Assembly: GCA_012839345.1 (NCBI GenBank)
Contig: DUNN01000022.1
Coordinates: forward strand, 186,001-250,000
Source: Clostridiales bacterium
Lineage (GTDB): Bacteria; Bacillota; Clostridia; Oscillospirales; Acutalibacteraceae
DNA length: 64,000 nt
Direction: 5' to 3'
Part shown: positions 1 to 8,381 of the stretch, piece after piece
How positions within the stretch are numbered: the stretch's first letter is position 1
Layout of the letters: every line of letters begins with the position of its first letter
Notes under the pieces: generated by a model
Told to the model about the DNA's origin: nothing
What the model saw: only the letters and a program-made list of their open reading frames with translations
Databases searched by the model: none
Translations under genes and position numbers: made by a program

Positions 1-617
1 GTGATAAATTTATTGGATAAGGAAATTCGATTGTCATGAAGATCTGTATAAGGCCAATAGGAAAGCAAGCGGTTCGGCAGAATCAGGTTGTCCGGCGTGT
101 TTTCGCGGTTCTGCGGAATCAGTTCTGTTCCCCCTCCATTCAGCATGGTGATCGCACAAAGCGCAAGCGTTTGATTTTCCTTTGACTGATTTTTAGCAGT
201 ATGAAGAATCATAACGTCGGTGGCGCCTTCGCCAAGTATGATTTCAAAACCCAGCTGAATCTCGTTCTTCTTTTGGCGGGCGGGGGTAAAGCTGACGCCG
301 TCCGGAAGAATTCCATAAACGACTGGATCGTTGTCGGGGTAATAGCTTTCCGGCATACGCTCGGGGCTAATCCAGACGCGGTGCCCGCCGTAACAGTAAA
401 ATGCGGCATTCTTTCCGTAGCGCTCTGCAATGCTCGGATTGTGATTTACTAGCTTTCGCTCTAAGTCGTTGTACAACACATTTTCTTCGTTTACAAAGCC
501 AAACCGAACAATCCGCGGGCCCACTTCAATGGTTACAACAAGGTCAATCAGGCCGTTGCTGATCTGCACGCATCTGCCGTAATTTTCATACTGAATTTCC
601 TTTACTTCAGCTGCCAT
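1..617 (-). CDS. Aldose-epimerase/DUF4380-like protein (3' end outside window)
   Basis: An open minus-strand frame of 205 complete codons runs off the left edge without a stop. It starts at an ATG preceded by AAAGGATG, which overlaps the end of tmcAL 14 bases upstream, so the two are probably co-transcribed. The protein is rich in beta-strand-like stretches. Motifs include GGHRVWISPE near residue 80 and an ALCAITMLNGGG stretch near residue 155, resembling the galactose-mutarotase fold of DUF4380 proteins. Family assignment is from remembered resemblance only; the substrate is unknown, and so is whether the C-terminus is intact. Confidence 0.6.
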   Translation of the reverse strand, partial: MAAEVKEIQYENYGRCVQISNGLIDLVVTIEVGPRIVRFGFVNEENVLYNDLERKLVNHNPSIAERYGKNAAFYCYGGHRVWISPERMPESYYPDNDPVVYGILPDGVSFTPARQKKNEIQLGFEIILGEGATDVMILHTAKNQSKENQTLALCAITMLNGGGTELIPQNRENTPDNLILPNRLLSYWPYTDLHDNRISLSNKFI

Positions 618-631
618 ATCAATACATCCTT

Positions 632-1831
632 TCAAAATGAAGGCGAAGCGATGATTATGCCGGTGGTTCGATCCAGCCCGCACGGGGCTGATTCCGGCAT
701 ACAAAGAGCATAAAGATCGGTTGCTCTGTTTTCTAATTCAATCACATTTTTAGCCCGATTGTCAAGCAATAAAATGTCCGAGGAATGGCTGATTATCGGT
801 AATTTTTTGACATTTTTCGCACGCCGCAGGATTTCCGTTCCGCGGTTATTCATTCCAAGCACCCGCAGATAGGGGGGAGTACCCTGATTCATGCCGGAAG
901 TTACGCCGAGAAAGGCCGAAAGCACAATTCTTCGAATACGAGCGTGCGTATAACGCTTTGATTTGGTAAGCAAAAAAACTTCTTCCAAAGTTGAGGCATT
1001 TTTTACCGCTTGAAACAGCCGGTTTTCCAACCCTTCGCTGAGGTCCGGCAGCGATGCATACTCCGATTTTTCCATTGTTCTTAGTTTCGCCAGAATGGCC
1101 CGTTCCATGCACAAAAGGGAAACGGGAGCCCGTCCGGCTTCGATTTCTTCTTTTAGAATTTCTGCGCTGGACGGCGGCAGCAGTTCGCAGTAATTTCCTT
1201 TGGAAAGCACGGTGTTCCGGATTTTAGAGGCGGAAGCGATTGGCGAATCTGAATTCTGTTCGTCGTGCGCCGCCCCAACGCGGCGGATGGTAAACGGAAT
1301 CGCTTTTGCGTTCAGCTGATTCAGCGCTTTTATATACTCAATTCCCAGAATGTTGTTCGGTTCATTCAAAAGGCAGGCAGTTTTGGTCCCAAACAGGGAT
1401 TCCACGGCATTCATCCGGGCCCGTGCATAGGTAATTCCTTCCTGCAGTTCACGCCGAATTTCTGCCTGCAGGCCGGGGTCCAACAGTGCATTTGCCGCCT
1501 TGGTCAGCGCCTGCACATCCCCGCACTCGCTGCCAAAGCCCAGCCAGTCCACGCCGAGGGCGTCCGCCAGTGCAACGCCGCCCAGTGCGAATTTTTCCGC
1601 TCCCGCAACGGCCCATGGCAGAGGCAGTTCCACCACCAAGTCAACCCCGCAGGACAGCGCCTGCTTTGTTCGTGCCCATTTTGACAGCAGGGCGGGTTCG
1701 CCCCTTTGGACGTAGTTTCCGGTCATGATGGCGGCAACATGAGTCGCACCAGCTTTTCGCGCCTGCTGAATCAGCGCGGCATGTCCGAAATGGAAGGGAT
1801 TATATTCGGAAATAATACCGCATACCTGCAT
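632..1831 (-). CDS. tmcAL: tRNA(Met) cytidine acetate ligase TmcAL
   Basis: 399 aa, the usual length for the TmcAL/YlbM family, which uses acetate and ATP to make N4-acetylcytidine at the wobble base of elongator tRNA-Met. The nucleotidyltransferase core is plain: GIISEYNPFHFGHAALI at residues 5-21 carries the HxGH-type motif, followed by AIMTGNYVQRGEPALLSKW. I chose the start at MQVCG because GGAGT lies 11 bases upstream; an upstream in-frame ATG would add 11 residues but lacks a ribosome site. It is followed after 14 bases by the mutarotase-like gene and is divergent from ackA. The link with acetate kinase next door is suggestive only. Confidence 0.93.
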   Translation of the reverse strand: MQVCGIISEYNPFHFGHAALIQQARKAGATHVAAIMTGNYVQRGEPALLSKWARTKQALSCGVDLVVELPLPWAVAGAEKFALGGVALADALGVDWLGFGSECGDVQALTKAANALLDPGLQAEIRRELQEGITYARARMNAVESLFGTKTACLLNEPNNILGIEYIKALNQLNAKAIPFTIRRVGAAHDEQNSDSPIASASKIRNTVLSKGNYCELLPPSSAEILKEEIEAGRAPVSLLCMERAILAKLRTMEKSEYASLPDLSEGLENRLFQAVKNASTLEEVFLLTKSKRYTHARIRRIVLSAFLGVTSGMNQGTPPYLRVLGMNNRGTEILRRAKNVKKLPIISHSSDILLLDNRAKNVIELENRATDLYALCMPESAPCGLDRTTGIIIASPSF

Positions 1832-2108
1832 TTTACATGAAACTCCTTGAATTTGATGGTTCAATGTACTATTATAATATACATGTTTCCTGTTACGGAT
1901 TCAACCGTCGGACAAGCCTCTTTACAAAGGAATTACCAATTTGAATAAAAGCAGCAAACTGTTTTGAATCATTCCTTTCCGTGCAGTTTCCGCACGGGGA
2001 ATATTCGTTTGTTCCATTGGAACGTTTTGTTTCTCTTTTCCTTCATTGCGGTAATTGGAAAGATAGGCCTCGGACGGAAAAAGGAATATTTTAGGAGGAA
2101 GAAAGACA

Positions 2109-3362
2109 TTGAAAATTCTCGTTATTAATGCGGGCAGCTCTTCGCTGAAGTATCAGCTGATTGATATGGATACTGAAGCTATGATCGCGAAAGGCAACTG
2201 CGAAAGAATCGGTATAGAGGGCGGTACTTTCAGCCACAAAACTTCAGATGGCCGGAAGAAAGAAATGAAGGTCAACATGGCAAACCATACTGATGCTTTC
2301 AAGCTGGTTACCGCCGCTTTAACCGATAAGGAAGTCGGCGTAATTAAAAACCTTTCCGAAGTTGCGGCTATTGGCCACCGCGTTGTACAGGGTGGTTCCA
2401 TTTTCAAGAAATCCCTTTATATCAACGATGAAGTGATTGAAGGAATCCGCAGCCTGATTCCACTGGCTCCGCTTCATAACGGCCCCGAACTTCAGGGAAT
2501 TCTTGCCTGCCGTGAAGTGTTTGGCAAAGATGTTCCGGAGTGTGTTTCTTTTGACACTTCCTTCCATTCCACTATGCCGCAAAAGGCATATATGTATGCG
2601 ATTCCCTATGAATATTATGAAAAATACAAAATCCGCCGTTACGGATTCCATGGTACCTCTCATCGTTATGTGAGCAACCGCTGCGCACATCTGATGCATC
2701 AGCCGTTGGAAGACATCAATATGATTACCTGCCACATTGGCAACGGTTCCTCCATTGCTGCAATTAAGGGCGGTCAGGTAATTGACACCAGTATGGGTCT
2801 GACCCCGCTGGATGGCTTCATGATGGGTACCCGCTCCGGTTCGTTGGATCCGTCCATCGTAACGTTCATTATGGAAAAAGAGGGCTTGACCTCGGCGCAG
2901 ATGGACGAAATTCTCAACAAGAAATCCGGACTTCTCGGCATTGCCGGTTACAGCGACGACCGCGATGTAACCAAGGCGGAAATCGAAGGGGATCCGAGAG
3001 CGATTCTTGCGCATGAAATGCTTTACTACCAGATTACAAAGCAAATTGGCGCTTACGCAGCCGCAATGAACGGCGTGGACGCAATCGTATTTACCGCCGG
3101 TTTGGGCGAAAATCAGGCGCATATGCGCTATGCTATCTGCCGTGGCCTGAAATACCTTGGCCTGCGGGTTGACGCGGAACAGAACGACAAAATGGTTTCC
3201 GGCGCAGAAGGAAAGATTTCCGCCTTTGATTCTAAGGTTTCCGTTTATGTCATTCCGACCAACGAAGAACTGGTAATTGCGCGCGACACCAAGGAAATTG
3301 TGGAAAAGCTGAACTATGCTTCCACAGAAGACAAGACGGTCGTTGATTTGGAAGATATTTGA
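2109..3362 (+). CDS. ackA: Acetate kinase
   Basis: 417 aa. It makes ATP and acetate from acetyl phosphate in fermentation. The N-terminus MKILVINAGSSSLKYQL is the ASKHA phosphate-binding loop; GHRVVQGG, RRYGFHGTSH, CHIGNGSS, GTRSGSLDP and the FTAGLGEN box are all present and in order. It starts with TTG, supported by AGGAGG ten bases upstream. No phosphotransacetylase gene lies beside it. It stands alone and converges on pyk with a shared terminator. Confidence 0.97.
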   Translation: MKILVINAGSSSLKYQLIDMDTEAMIAKGNCERIGIEGGTFSHKTSDGRKKEMKVNMANHTDAFKLVTAALTDKEVGVIKNLSEVAAIGHRVVQGGSIFKKSLYINDEVIEGIRSLIPLAPLHNGPELQGILACREVFGKDVPECVSFDTSFHSTMPQKAYMYAIPYEYYEKYKIRRYGFHGTSHRYVSNRCAHLMHQPLEDINMITCHIGNGSSIAAIKGGQVIDTSMGLTPLDGFMMGTRSGSLDPSIVTFIMEKEGLTSAQMDEILNKKSGLLGIAGYSDDRDVTKAEIEGDPRAILAHEMLYYQITKQIGAYAAAMNGVDAIVFTAGLGENQAHMRYAICRGLKYLGLRVDAEQNDKMVSGAEGKISAFDSKVSVYVIPTNEELVIARDTKEIVEKLNYASTEDKTVVDLEDI

Positions 3363-3388
3363 CTGCAACGGCTTTCAAACAAATGAAC

Positions 3389-3428
3389 AAAAAGGATGCT
3401 GCCGGGAATTCGGTCAGCATCCTTTTTC
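3389..3428. terminator. Bidirectional terminator between ackA and pyk
   Basis: A GGATGCTG/CAGCATCC stem with an inner CCG/CGG pair is flanked by A-run and T-run. It can end transcripts arriving from either side of the convergent pair. Confidence 0.85.
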
Positions 3429-3449
3429 TTTGAATTATTTAGCAGGAAA

Positions 3450-5201
3450 TCAGCACTTTTGAACGCCGCTGAACACAATGCCGCGCGCCGCGTCAAGCGT
3501 AACAGTCGTTCCGCTCTTTAGAATTTTCGTCGCGCTTTCCGCGTTGACAATAACCGGCTTGTCGAGCGCTAGTCCGACAATAGCCGCGTGCGAATTCATA
3601 CCTTCGGCCTCTGCAATAATGCCGGACGAATTTTTCAGAAGATTTAAGATTTTATTGCTTGTCTGAGGAATGACAAGAATATCGCCGTTTTTAAACTTTT
3701 TCAGCGCTTCTTCTTCGCTGGAACAAACGCACAGGTTTGCACAGACGCTGCCTTTGGTCACACCCATTCCCGAAACCAGCACGTCGCCGACAAGTTGCAC
3801 CTTCAGAAGATTGGTGGTGCCGGATACGCCAAGCGGAACGCCGGCGGTAATTACAACCAAGTCGCCGTTTTGTACCAGATTGTGGCTGCGTGCAACATTC
3901 ACAATATGGTCGAAAAGTTCGTCCGTGTTATTTTTTTCGTCCACCATAATTGGGATAACACCCCAGGAAAGATTCATCTGCCTGCGCACGGTGGGGTCGG
4001 TTGTGCCGCTGATGATGGGGCATTCCGGACGGTATTTGGAGATCATCCGGGCGGTTCTTCCGGATTTTGAAACCGTAATAATAGCAACTGCACCGAGATC
4101 GTGCGCTGTGGTGCAGGTCGCGTGGGAAATGGCAGAGGTTACGTTCGGCTGGTCCTGCACGTCGCGTTTGGCAAACCGGGCTTTATAGTCAATGTCCTGT
4201 TCGGTGCGCTCTGCAATGCGCGACATGGTTTTCAGCGCGAGAACGGGGTACAGGCCCGCGGCGGTTTCACCAGAAAGCATAATCGCGCTGGTCCCATCAT
4301 AAATCGCGTTGGCAACGTCGGTTGCTTCCGCACGGGTCGGCCGGGGATTTTTGATCATGGAATCCAGCATCTGGGTTGCCGTAATTACCTGTTTCCCGGC
4401 GTTATATGCTTTTTTAATTAATTGCTTTTGTATGACCGGAATTTCCTCCATGGGAATTTCCACGCCGAGGTCGCCTCTGGCGACCATGATGCCGTCCGAC
4501 ACACGGATAATTTCGTCGATATTTTCCACACCGTCGGAATTTTCAATTTTTGCGATAATGCGGATCTTATGGCAGTTCAGCCTTTCCAGTTCGGTGCGTA
4601 AATCAATAATATCCTGTGCGCAGCGTGTGAAGGACGCGGCAATAAAGTCAAAGTCTTCTTCCACGGCGAAGGCAATGTCCTGTTTGTCCTTTTCACTAAT
4701 GAAAGGAAGCGACAACTTAATTCCAGGCACATTGATGCCTTTGTGAGCGGAAATGACCCCGCCGTTCACCACGGTGCAGTGAATGTCAGTGTCTGTGCAA
4801 AAATCCACCTTTAATTCAATCAGGCCGTCGTCAATCAGAATTTTCGCCCCGGTGGAAACTTCCCGGGGAAGATTTTGGAACGTAATGGAGGCTGTGGTTT
4901 CGTCCCCGACAACGTTGCGGGTTGTCAGCATAAATTTGCTGCCCGCCTTCAATTCAATTTTCGGCTGTTTAAAGTCCCGAACGCGGATTTCGGGCCCCTT
5001 TGTATCCAATAACAGAGCCACCGGAAGGTCCAATTCTTCCCTCAGTTTCTTCACGGCGTCCGACCGGACTTTTTGTTCCGCAGACGTGGAATGCGAAAAG
5101 TTCAGCCGTGCCACATCCATTCCGGCAAGCATCAACTGTTTCAATACTTCCGTATCGTCCGTTGCCGGACCAAGCGTACAAATAATTTTTGTTTTACGCA
5201 T
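3450..5201 (-). CDS. pyk: Pyruvate kinase with C-terminal PEP-utilizer domain
   Basis: 583 aa. It converts PEP and ADP to pyruvate and ATP. The barrel begins MRKTKIICTLGPA and includes LLDTKGPEIR, the catalytic KIEN segment, ARGDLGVEIP and the ITATQMLDSM segment. Residues about 480-583 form the extra PEP-utilizer (swivelling phosphohistidine-type) domain with GMNSHAAIVG, as in Bacillus-type enzymes of about 585 aa. GGAGT lies 7 bases before the ATG. Monocistronic, with its own promoter on the minus strand. Confidence 0.97.
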   Translation of the reverse strand: MRKTKIICTLGPATDDTEVLKQLMLAGMDVARLNFSHSTSAEQKVRSDAVKKLREELDLPVALLLDTKGPEIRVRDFKQPKIELKAGSKFMLTTRNVVGDETTASITFQNLPREVSTGAKILIDDGLIELKVDFCTDTDIHCTVVNGGVISAHKGINVPGIKLSLPFISEKDKQDIAFAVEEDFDFIAASFTRCAQDIIDLRTELERLNCHKIRIIAKIENSDGVENIDEIIRVSDGIMVARGDLGVEIPMEEIPVIQKQLIKKAYNAGKQVITATQMLDSMIKNPRPTRAEATDVANAIYDGTSAIMLSGETAAGLYPVLALKTMSRIAERTEQDIDYKARFAKRDVQDQPNVTSAISHATCTTAHDLGAVAIITVSKSGRTARMISKYRPECPIISGTTDPTVRRQMNLSWGVIPIMVDEKNNTDELFDHIVNVARSHNLVQNGDLVVITAGVPLGVSGTTNLLKVQLVGDVLVSGMGVTKGSVCANLCVCSSEEEALKKFKNGDILVIPQTSNKILNLLKNSSGIIAEAEGMNSHAAIVGLALDKPVIVNAESATKILKSGTTVTLDAARGIVFSGVQKC

Positions 5202-5253
5202 ATCACAGACTCCGTTTCATTAAAAAATAACATTAAAAATTTACCCATTTTAT

Positions 5254-5282
5254 ATGATACTACATCTATAAAATAAAATCAA
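5254..5282 (-). promoter_or_regulatory. Sigma-A-type promoter for pyk
   Basis: On the minus strand TTGATT and TATCAT are separated by 17 bases, about 55 bases before the pyk start. Confidence 0.55.
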
Positions 5283-5327
5283 TTTTCCTACATGATATTG
5301 TACATTGCTCTGAAAATAATAAATTGG

Positions 5328-5356
5328 TTGAATTGTTTTAATGAAAGATATACAAT
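5328..5356 (+). promoter_or_regulatory. Sigma-A-type promoter for the M15-like gene
   Basis: TTGAAT and TACAAT with a 17-base spacer lie 30 bases before the ATG at 5387. Confidence 0.6.
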
Positions 5357-5386
5357 GATTACAGCATAATATGGAGAATATGAATA

Positions 5387-6196
5387 ATGAAAATACAGCG
5401 AAACAAAGTGATAAAATCAAGATCCGGATGGCAGAAAGCCGATCAGGTCAGGCGGATTAAAATCGTAATGACGGTCGTAGCAGTTGCGCTTTGCCTGTCT
5501 GTGGCGGCAGGTTCCGTTTTGGCCTGGATGCAGCTTCGGCATCCGTTCGGTACGGCTTCCTCTTCCAGCGCGGTTCCGAGCAGTATGCCTGTTTCCTCCG
5601 GGGAAGAAACACTTCCGGTTTACGATGATACTTACAATTTAACGTTAGTTAATTCCAGCCATCCGCTGGAACCAGAGTTTGTTTTTCAGCCGAAGGAGTA
5701 TCAGGGAATCCTAGTGGATGAAAGAATTTTTCCCGCATTGGAGAAAATGATGCAGGATGCGGAAAAAGATGGCTGCCCGCTGAAACTTTCCGGCGGCTAT
5801 GTAAGCGCAGACCAGCAGGATAAACAATACCAGTCCCTTGTGGAAAGCCTGAAAAAGCAGGGCATGTCGCAGGTTCGGGCAGAAAATCAGGCGCAGAATA
5901 CGGTTGGGCGCGGTGGTTATAATGAGTTCCAAACTGGAATGGCGGTTGTATTTTCCGCAGAAGGGGAAAAATCGGATACGGATTTTAAAACTACGGCGCA
6001 GTACCGCTGGCTGAACAGCAATAGTATTCGTTACGGCTTTGTGCTTCGTTTTCCACAGGATAAAACCGAAATTACGGGGCGTAGCTTTAACCCGCGTTGT
6101 TTTCGTTATGTCGGGGAGGAAAATGCGGAGAAGATGAGGGAATATTCCATGTGTCTGGAAGAATACGCAGCTTACCGGAGCAAAACCGCGGAATAA
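5387..6196 (+). CDS. Membrane-anchored VanY/M15-like protein lacking the catalytic residues
   Basis: 269 aa. A basic N-terminus is followed by one membrane segment (about 25-48), a Ser-rich linker (56-72) and an extracellular domain that follows the D-alanyl-D-alanine carboxypeptidase VanY fold: SGGYVSADQQ at 135-144, GYNEFQTGMAVV at 177-188, YGFVLRFPQDKTEITG at 216-231 and NPRCFRYVG at 235-243. In active M15B enzymes the second motif is SxHxxGxAxD and the last is ExxH. Here the zinc ligands are Phe181, Val188 and Cys238, and the catalytic Glu is Asn235. The scaffold is kept and the active site is gone, so I infer a non-catalytic peptidoglycan-binding or regulatory protein. GGAG precedes the ATG. 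Confidence 0.85.
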   Translation: MKIQRNKVIKSRSGWQKADQVRRIKIVMTVVAVALCLSVAAGSVLAWMQLRHPFGTASSSSAVPSSMPVSSGEETLPVYDDTYNLTLVNSSHPLEPEFVFQPKEYQGILVDERIFPALEKMMQDAEKDGCPLKLSGGYVSADQQDKQYQSLVESLKKQGMSQVRAENQAQNTVGRGGYNEFQTGMAVVFSAEGEKSDTDFKTTAQYRWLNSNSIRYGFVLRFPQDKTEITGRSFNPRCFRYVGEENAEKMREYSMCLEEYAAYRSKTAE

Positions 6197-6246
6197 ACAT
6201 TTCACGCAGTTTCATATTAGCAATTTGTGCAAATTGAAATTTGTAC

Positions 6247-6275
6247 TTGCTTTTTTTGAAGTGGTATGATAAAAT
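6247..6275 (+). promoter_or_regulatory. Promoter for rpmE
   Basis: TTGCTT and TAAAAT are separated by 17 bases, 41 bases before the L31 start. Confidence 0.6.
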
Positions 6276-6316
6276 TCAAATGTTAAGTTGCAGTTTGGCT
6301 GAAAGAGGTGACAAGA

Positions 6317-6520
6317 ATGAAGGAAGGAATCCATCCTAAGTATCAGGATACAACGATCACATGTGCATGCGGCAATGTCATTCATACAAGATCGACAAAG
6401 GAAAATATCCGCGTTGAAATATGCTCGAAGTGCCACCCGCTCTTTACTGGTAAACAAAAGCTTATTGATACAAGCGGTCGTGTCGATATGTTCAAAAAGC
6501 GTTACGGTATGGATAAGTAA
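6317..6520 (+). CDS. rpmE: 50S ribosomal protein L31, zinc-ribbon form
   Basis: 67 aa, starting MKEGIHPKY as in the family. It has the four-cysteine zinc site (CxC near residue 19, CxxC near 39), so this is the zinc-containing type rather than the zinc-free paralogue made under zinc starvation. The AGAGGTG ribosome site fits the second in-frame start; the upstream GTG would overlap it. It has its own promoter and a strong terminator. Confidence 0.95.
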   Translation: MKEGIHPKYQDTTITCACGNVIHTRSTKENIRVEICSKCHPLFTGKQKLIDTSGRVDMFKKRYGMDK

Positions 6521-6547
6521 ACAACCTTTTACGTATTGGATCGGCTT

Positions 6548-6579
6548 AGGCGGCGCAGATAATTGCGCCGCCTATTTTG
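6548..6579 (+). terminator. Terminator after rpmE
   Basis: A ten-pair GC-rich stem (AGGCGGCGCA with its complement) is followed by a T-rich run. Confidence 0.85.
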
Positions 6580-6640
6580 TATCTTCAGTTTTACAGAAAG
6601 GGCCTGAAGCATAGAATGTTTTAGGACTGGGGTTGTATCA

Positions 6641-7273
6641 ATGAAAGAGTGGACGGAATACCGCACTGTAAAACGGCAGGCCTGCGCGGAATTTGTGGAG
6701 CGCAAGTCGCGCTTTATCGGGTGGGCAAAACCGGTAACCTCGGATGAGGAAGCCGTTGCGTTCATCAATTCTGTAAAGGCCGAGCACCGCGAAGCAACGC
6801 ACAATGTTTACGCCTATTCTCTGCGCACGGGGCAGATTAAACGCTATTCCGATGACGGAGAACCGCAGGGGACTGCAGGAATTCCGACGCTGGATGTGAT
6901 TTTAAAGTCGGAGGTAACGGATGTTGCCGTTGTGGTGACCCGTTATTTCGGCGGGATTCTGCTAGGCACCGGCGGACTGGTGCGCGCTTATTCCCATGCG
7001 GCATCCATTGCGCTGGAGCAGGCCGGAATTGTTACCATGCATCCAGGCGTTACGGCACGGGTAAGCTGTGATTACGCAAGCTACGGAAAAATTGCATCGC
7101 TAATTCCGGAAAACGGCGGCGTGATTGATGACACGGTTTTCACAGAAGCGGTGGAAATCCTCTTTCATATCGGTGTGGAGCGGGTATCTGATTTTCAGCG
7201 CCAATTAGCCGACGCTACCTGCGGAAAATACAGCGCAGAGATTCAAACTCAAAAATATTTTGAAGATTTCTGA
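6641..7273 (+). CDS. yigZ: YigZ/IMPACT family protein
   Basis: 210 aa. The IMPACT signature is clear: KSRFIGWAKPV near 23, HNVYAYSLRTG, RYSDDGEPQGTAG near 71-83 and VVVTRYFGGILLGTGGLVRAY near 102-122, then a C-terminal ferredoxin-like DUF1949-type domain. Bacterial members have no settled function; the eukaryotic relative acts on the Gcn2 kinase pathway. The start is the first in-frame ATG, with only a weak GGGG site upstream. Single gene between rpmE and dgt. Confidence 0.9.
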   Translation: MKEWTEYRTVKRQACAEFVERKSRFIGWAKPVTSDEEAVAFINSVKAEHREATHNVYAYSLRTGQIKRYSDDGEPQGTAGIPTLDVILKSEVTDVAVVVTRYFGGILLGTGGLVRAYSHAASIALEQAGIVTMHPGVTARVSCDYASYGKIASLIPENGGVIDDTVFTEAVEILFHIGVERVSDFQRQLADATCGKYSAEIQTQKYFEDF

Positions 7274-7288
7274 AAAATTGCAGGGATT

Positions 7289-7317
7289 TTGTTTCATTCT
7301 GCGTATACATATATAAG
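7289..7317 (+). promoter_or_regulatory. Promoter for the dgt-dnaG-rpoD operon
   Basis: TTGTTT and TATAAG have a 17-base spacer, 36 bases before the dgt ATG. Confidence 0.5.
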
Positions 7318-7352
7318 CTTGTTTCATGTGATAAAAGAGAGGTGGCTTAGGA

Positions 7353-8348
7353 ATGACAGTAAGTGAGCGTACCATGCAGATCGAAGAACAAATTCTGTCG
7401 CCCTATGCTGCGTTGTCCAAAAATACGCAGGGCAGGGATCGGTTTGAACCCGAATGTGACCTGCGAACCCCTTATCAGAGGGACCGTGACCGGATTATTC
7501 ATTGTAAGTCATTTCGGCGCCTGAAGCATAAAACGCAGGTGTTCCTTTCCCCAGAAGGCGACCATTACCGCACTCGTTTGACCCATACGCTGGAAGTTGC
7601 GCAAATTGCGCGAACGATTGCGCGGGCGCTGCGGATGAACGAGGATTTGACCGAGGCGATTTCACTCGGCCATGACCTGGGCCATACGCCATTCGGGCAC
7701 GCAGGGGAACGGGCCCTGAACGAGCTTTTTCCCGGAGGGTTCCGGCACTATGAGCAGAGTGTGCGCGTGGTGGAAAAGCTGGAAAAAGGTGGTATGGGGC
7801 TGAACCTTACCAAAGAAGTCCGTGACGGCATTCTGTGCCACACCAAAGGCACGGAGGCTTCTACCTGTGAAGGCCGTATTGTCCGTATCGCGGATCGCAT
7901 CGCCTATATCAACCATGATATTGACGATGCCGAACGCGCCGGAGTGTTAAAGGAGTCTGATTTTCCGCCGGAAATTACCCAGGTACTCGGCGCCAAGCGT
8001 TCCGAACGCATTGACCGGCTGATTCACAGTGTAGTGGAAACCAGCAGGGACGGTGTGCTGAGTATGGAACCGAAGGTGCAGACCGCGTTTGACCGGCTTC
8101 ACGAGTTTATGTATCAGTCGGTTTACCTGAATCCTTATGCAAAGGCGGAGGAGAAAAAGGTGCCGTTTTTAATAGAAACGCTTTACCAGTATTTGCAAAA
8201 GCCGGAAAATCTTCCGGAAGACATGCGTTTTATTGCGGAGCAGGACGGATATGAACGTGCCGCCTGCGATTATATCGCGGGGATGACCGACCATTATGCC
8301 GTTCAGCTTTTTGAAAATATTTATGTTCCGAAATCTTGGAAGATGTAG
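7353..8348 (+). CDS. dgt: dGTP triphosphohydrolase-like HD-domain protein
   Basis: 331 aa. It hydrolyses dNTPs (classically dGTP) to deoxynucleoside and tripolyphosphate. The HD metal site is intact: RLTHTLEVAQIAR near 74-86, then GHDLGHTPFGH near 108-118, and a later HDIDDAER near 190. The start has GAGAGGTGG a few bases upstream; a second ATG seven codons in is less well placed. It is the first gene of a run dgt-dnaG-rpoD-rrf2 with gaps of 33, 11 and 12 bases, an arrangement common in Clostridia. Confidence 0.92.
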   Translation: MTVSERTMQIEEQILSPYAALSKNTQGRDRFEPECDLRTPYQRDRDRIIHCKSFRRLKHKTQVFLSPEGDHYRTRLTHTLEVAQIARTIARALRMNEDLTEAISLGHDLGHTPFGHAGERALNELFPGGFRHYEQSVRVVEKLEKGGMGLNLTKEVRDGILCHTKGTEASTCEGRIVRIADRIAYINHDIDDAERAGVLKESDFPPEITQVLGAKRSERIDRLIHSVVETSRDGVLSMEPKVQTAFDRLHEFMYQSVYLNPYAKAEEKKVPFLIETLYQYLQKPENLPEDMRFIAEQDGYERAACDYIAGMTDHYAVQLFENIYVPKSWKM

Positions 8349-8381
8349 TGCAAAAACTCGGTTGGAATCGGAGGTGACAGT

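Noticed and set aside
2319-3368. A 349-codon minus-strand frame opposite ackA
   Set aside because: Acetate kinase is unmistakable on the plus strand; the antisense frame has no domain and runs into the shared terminator.
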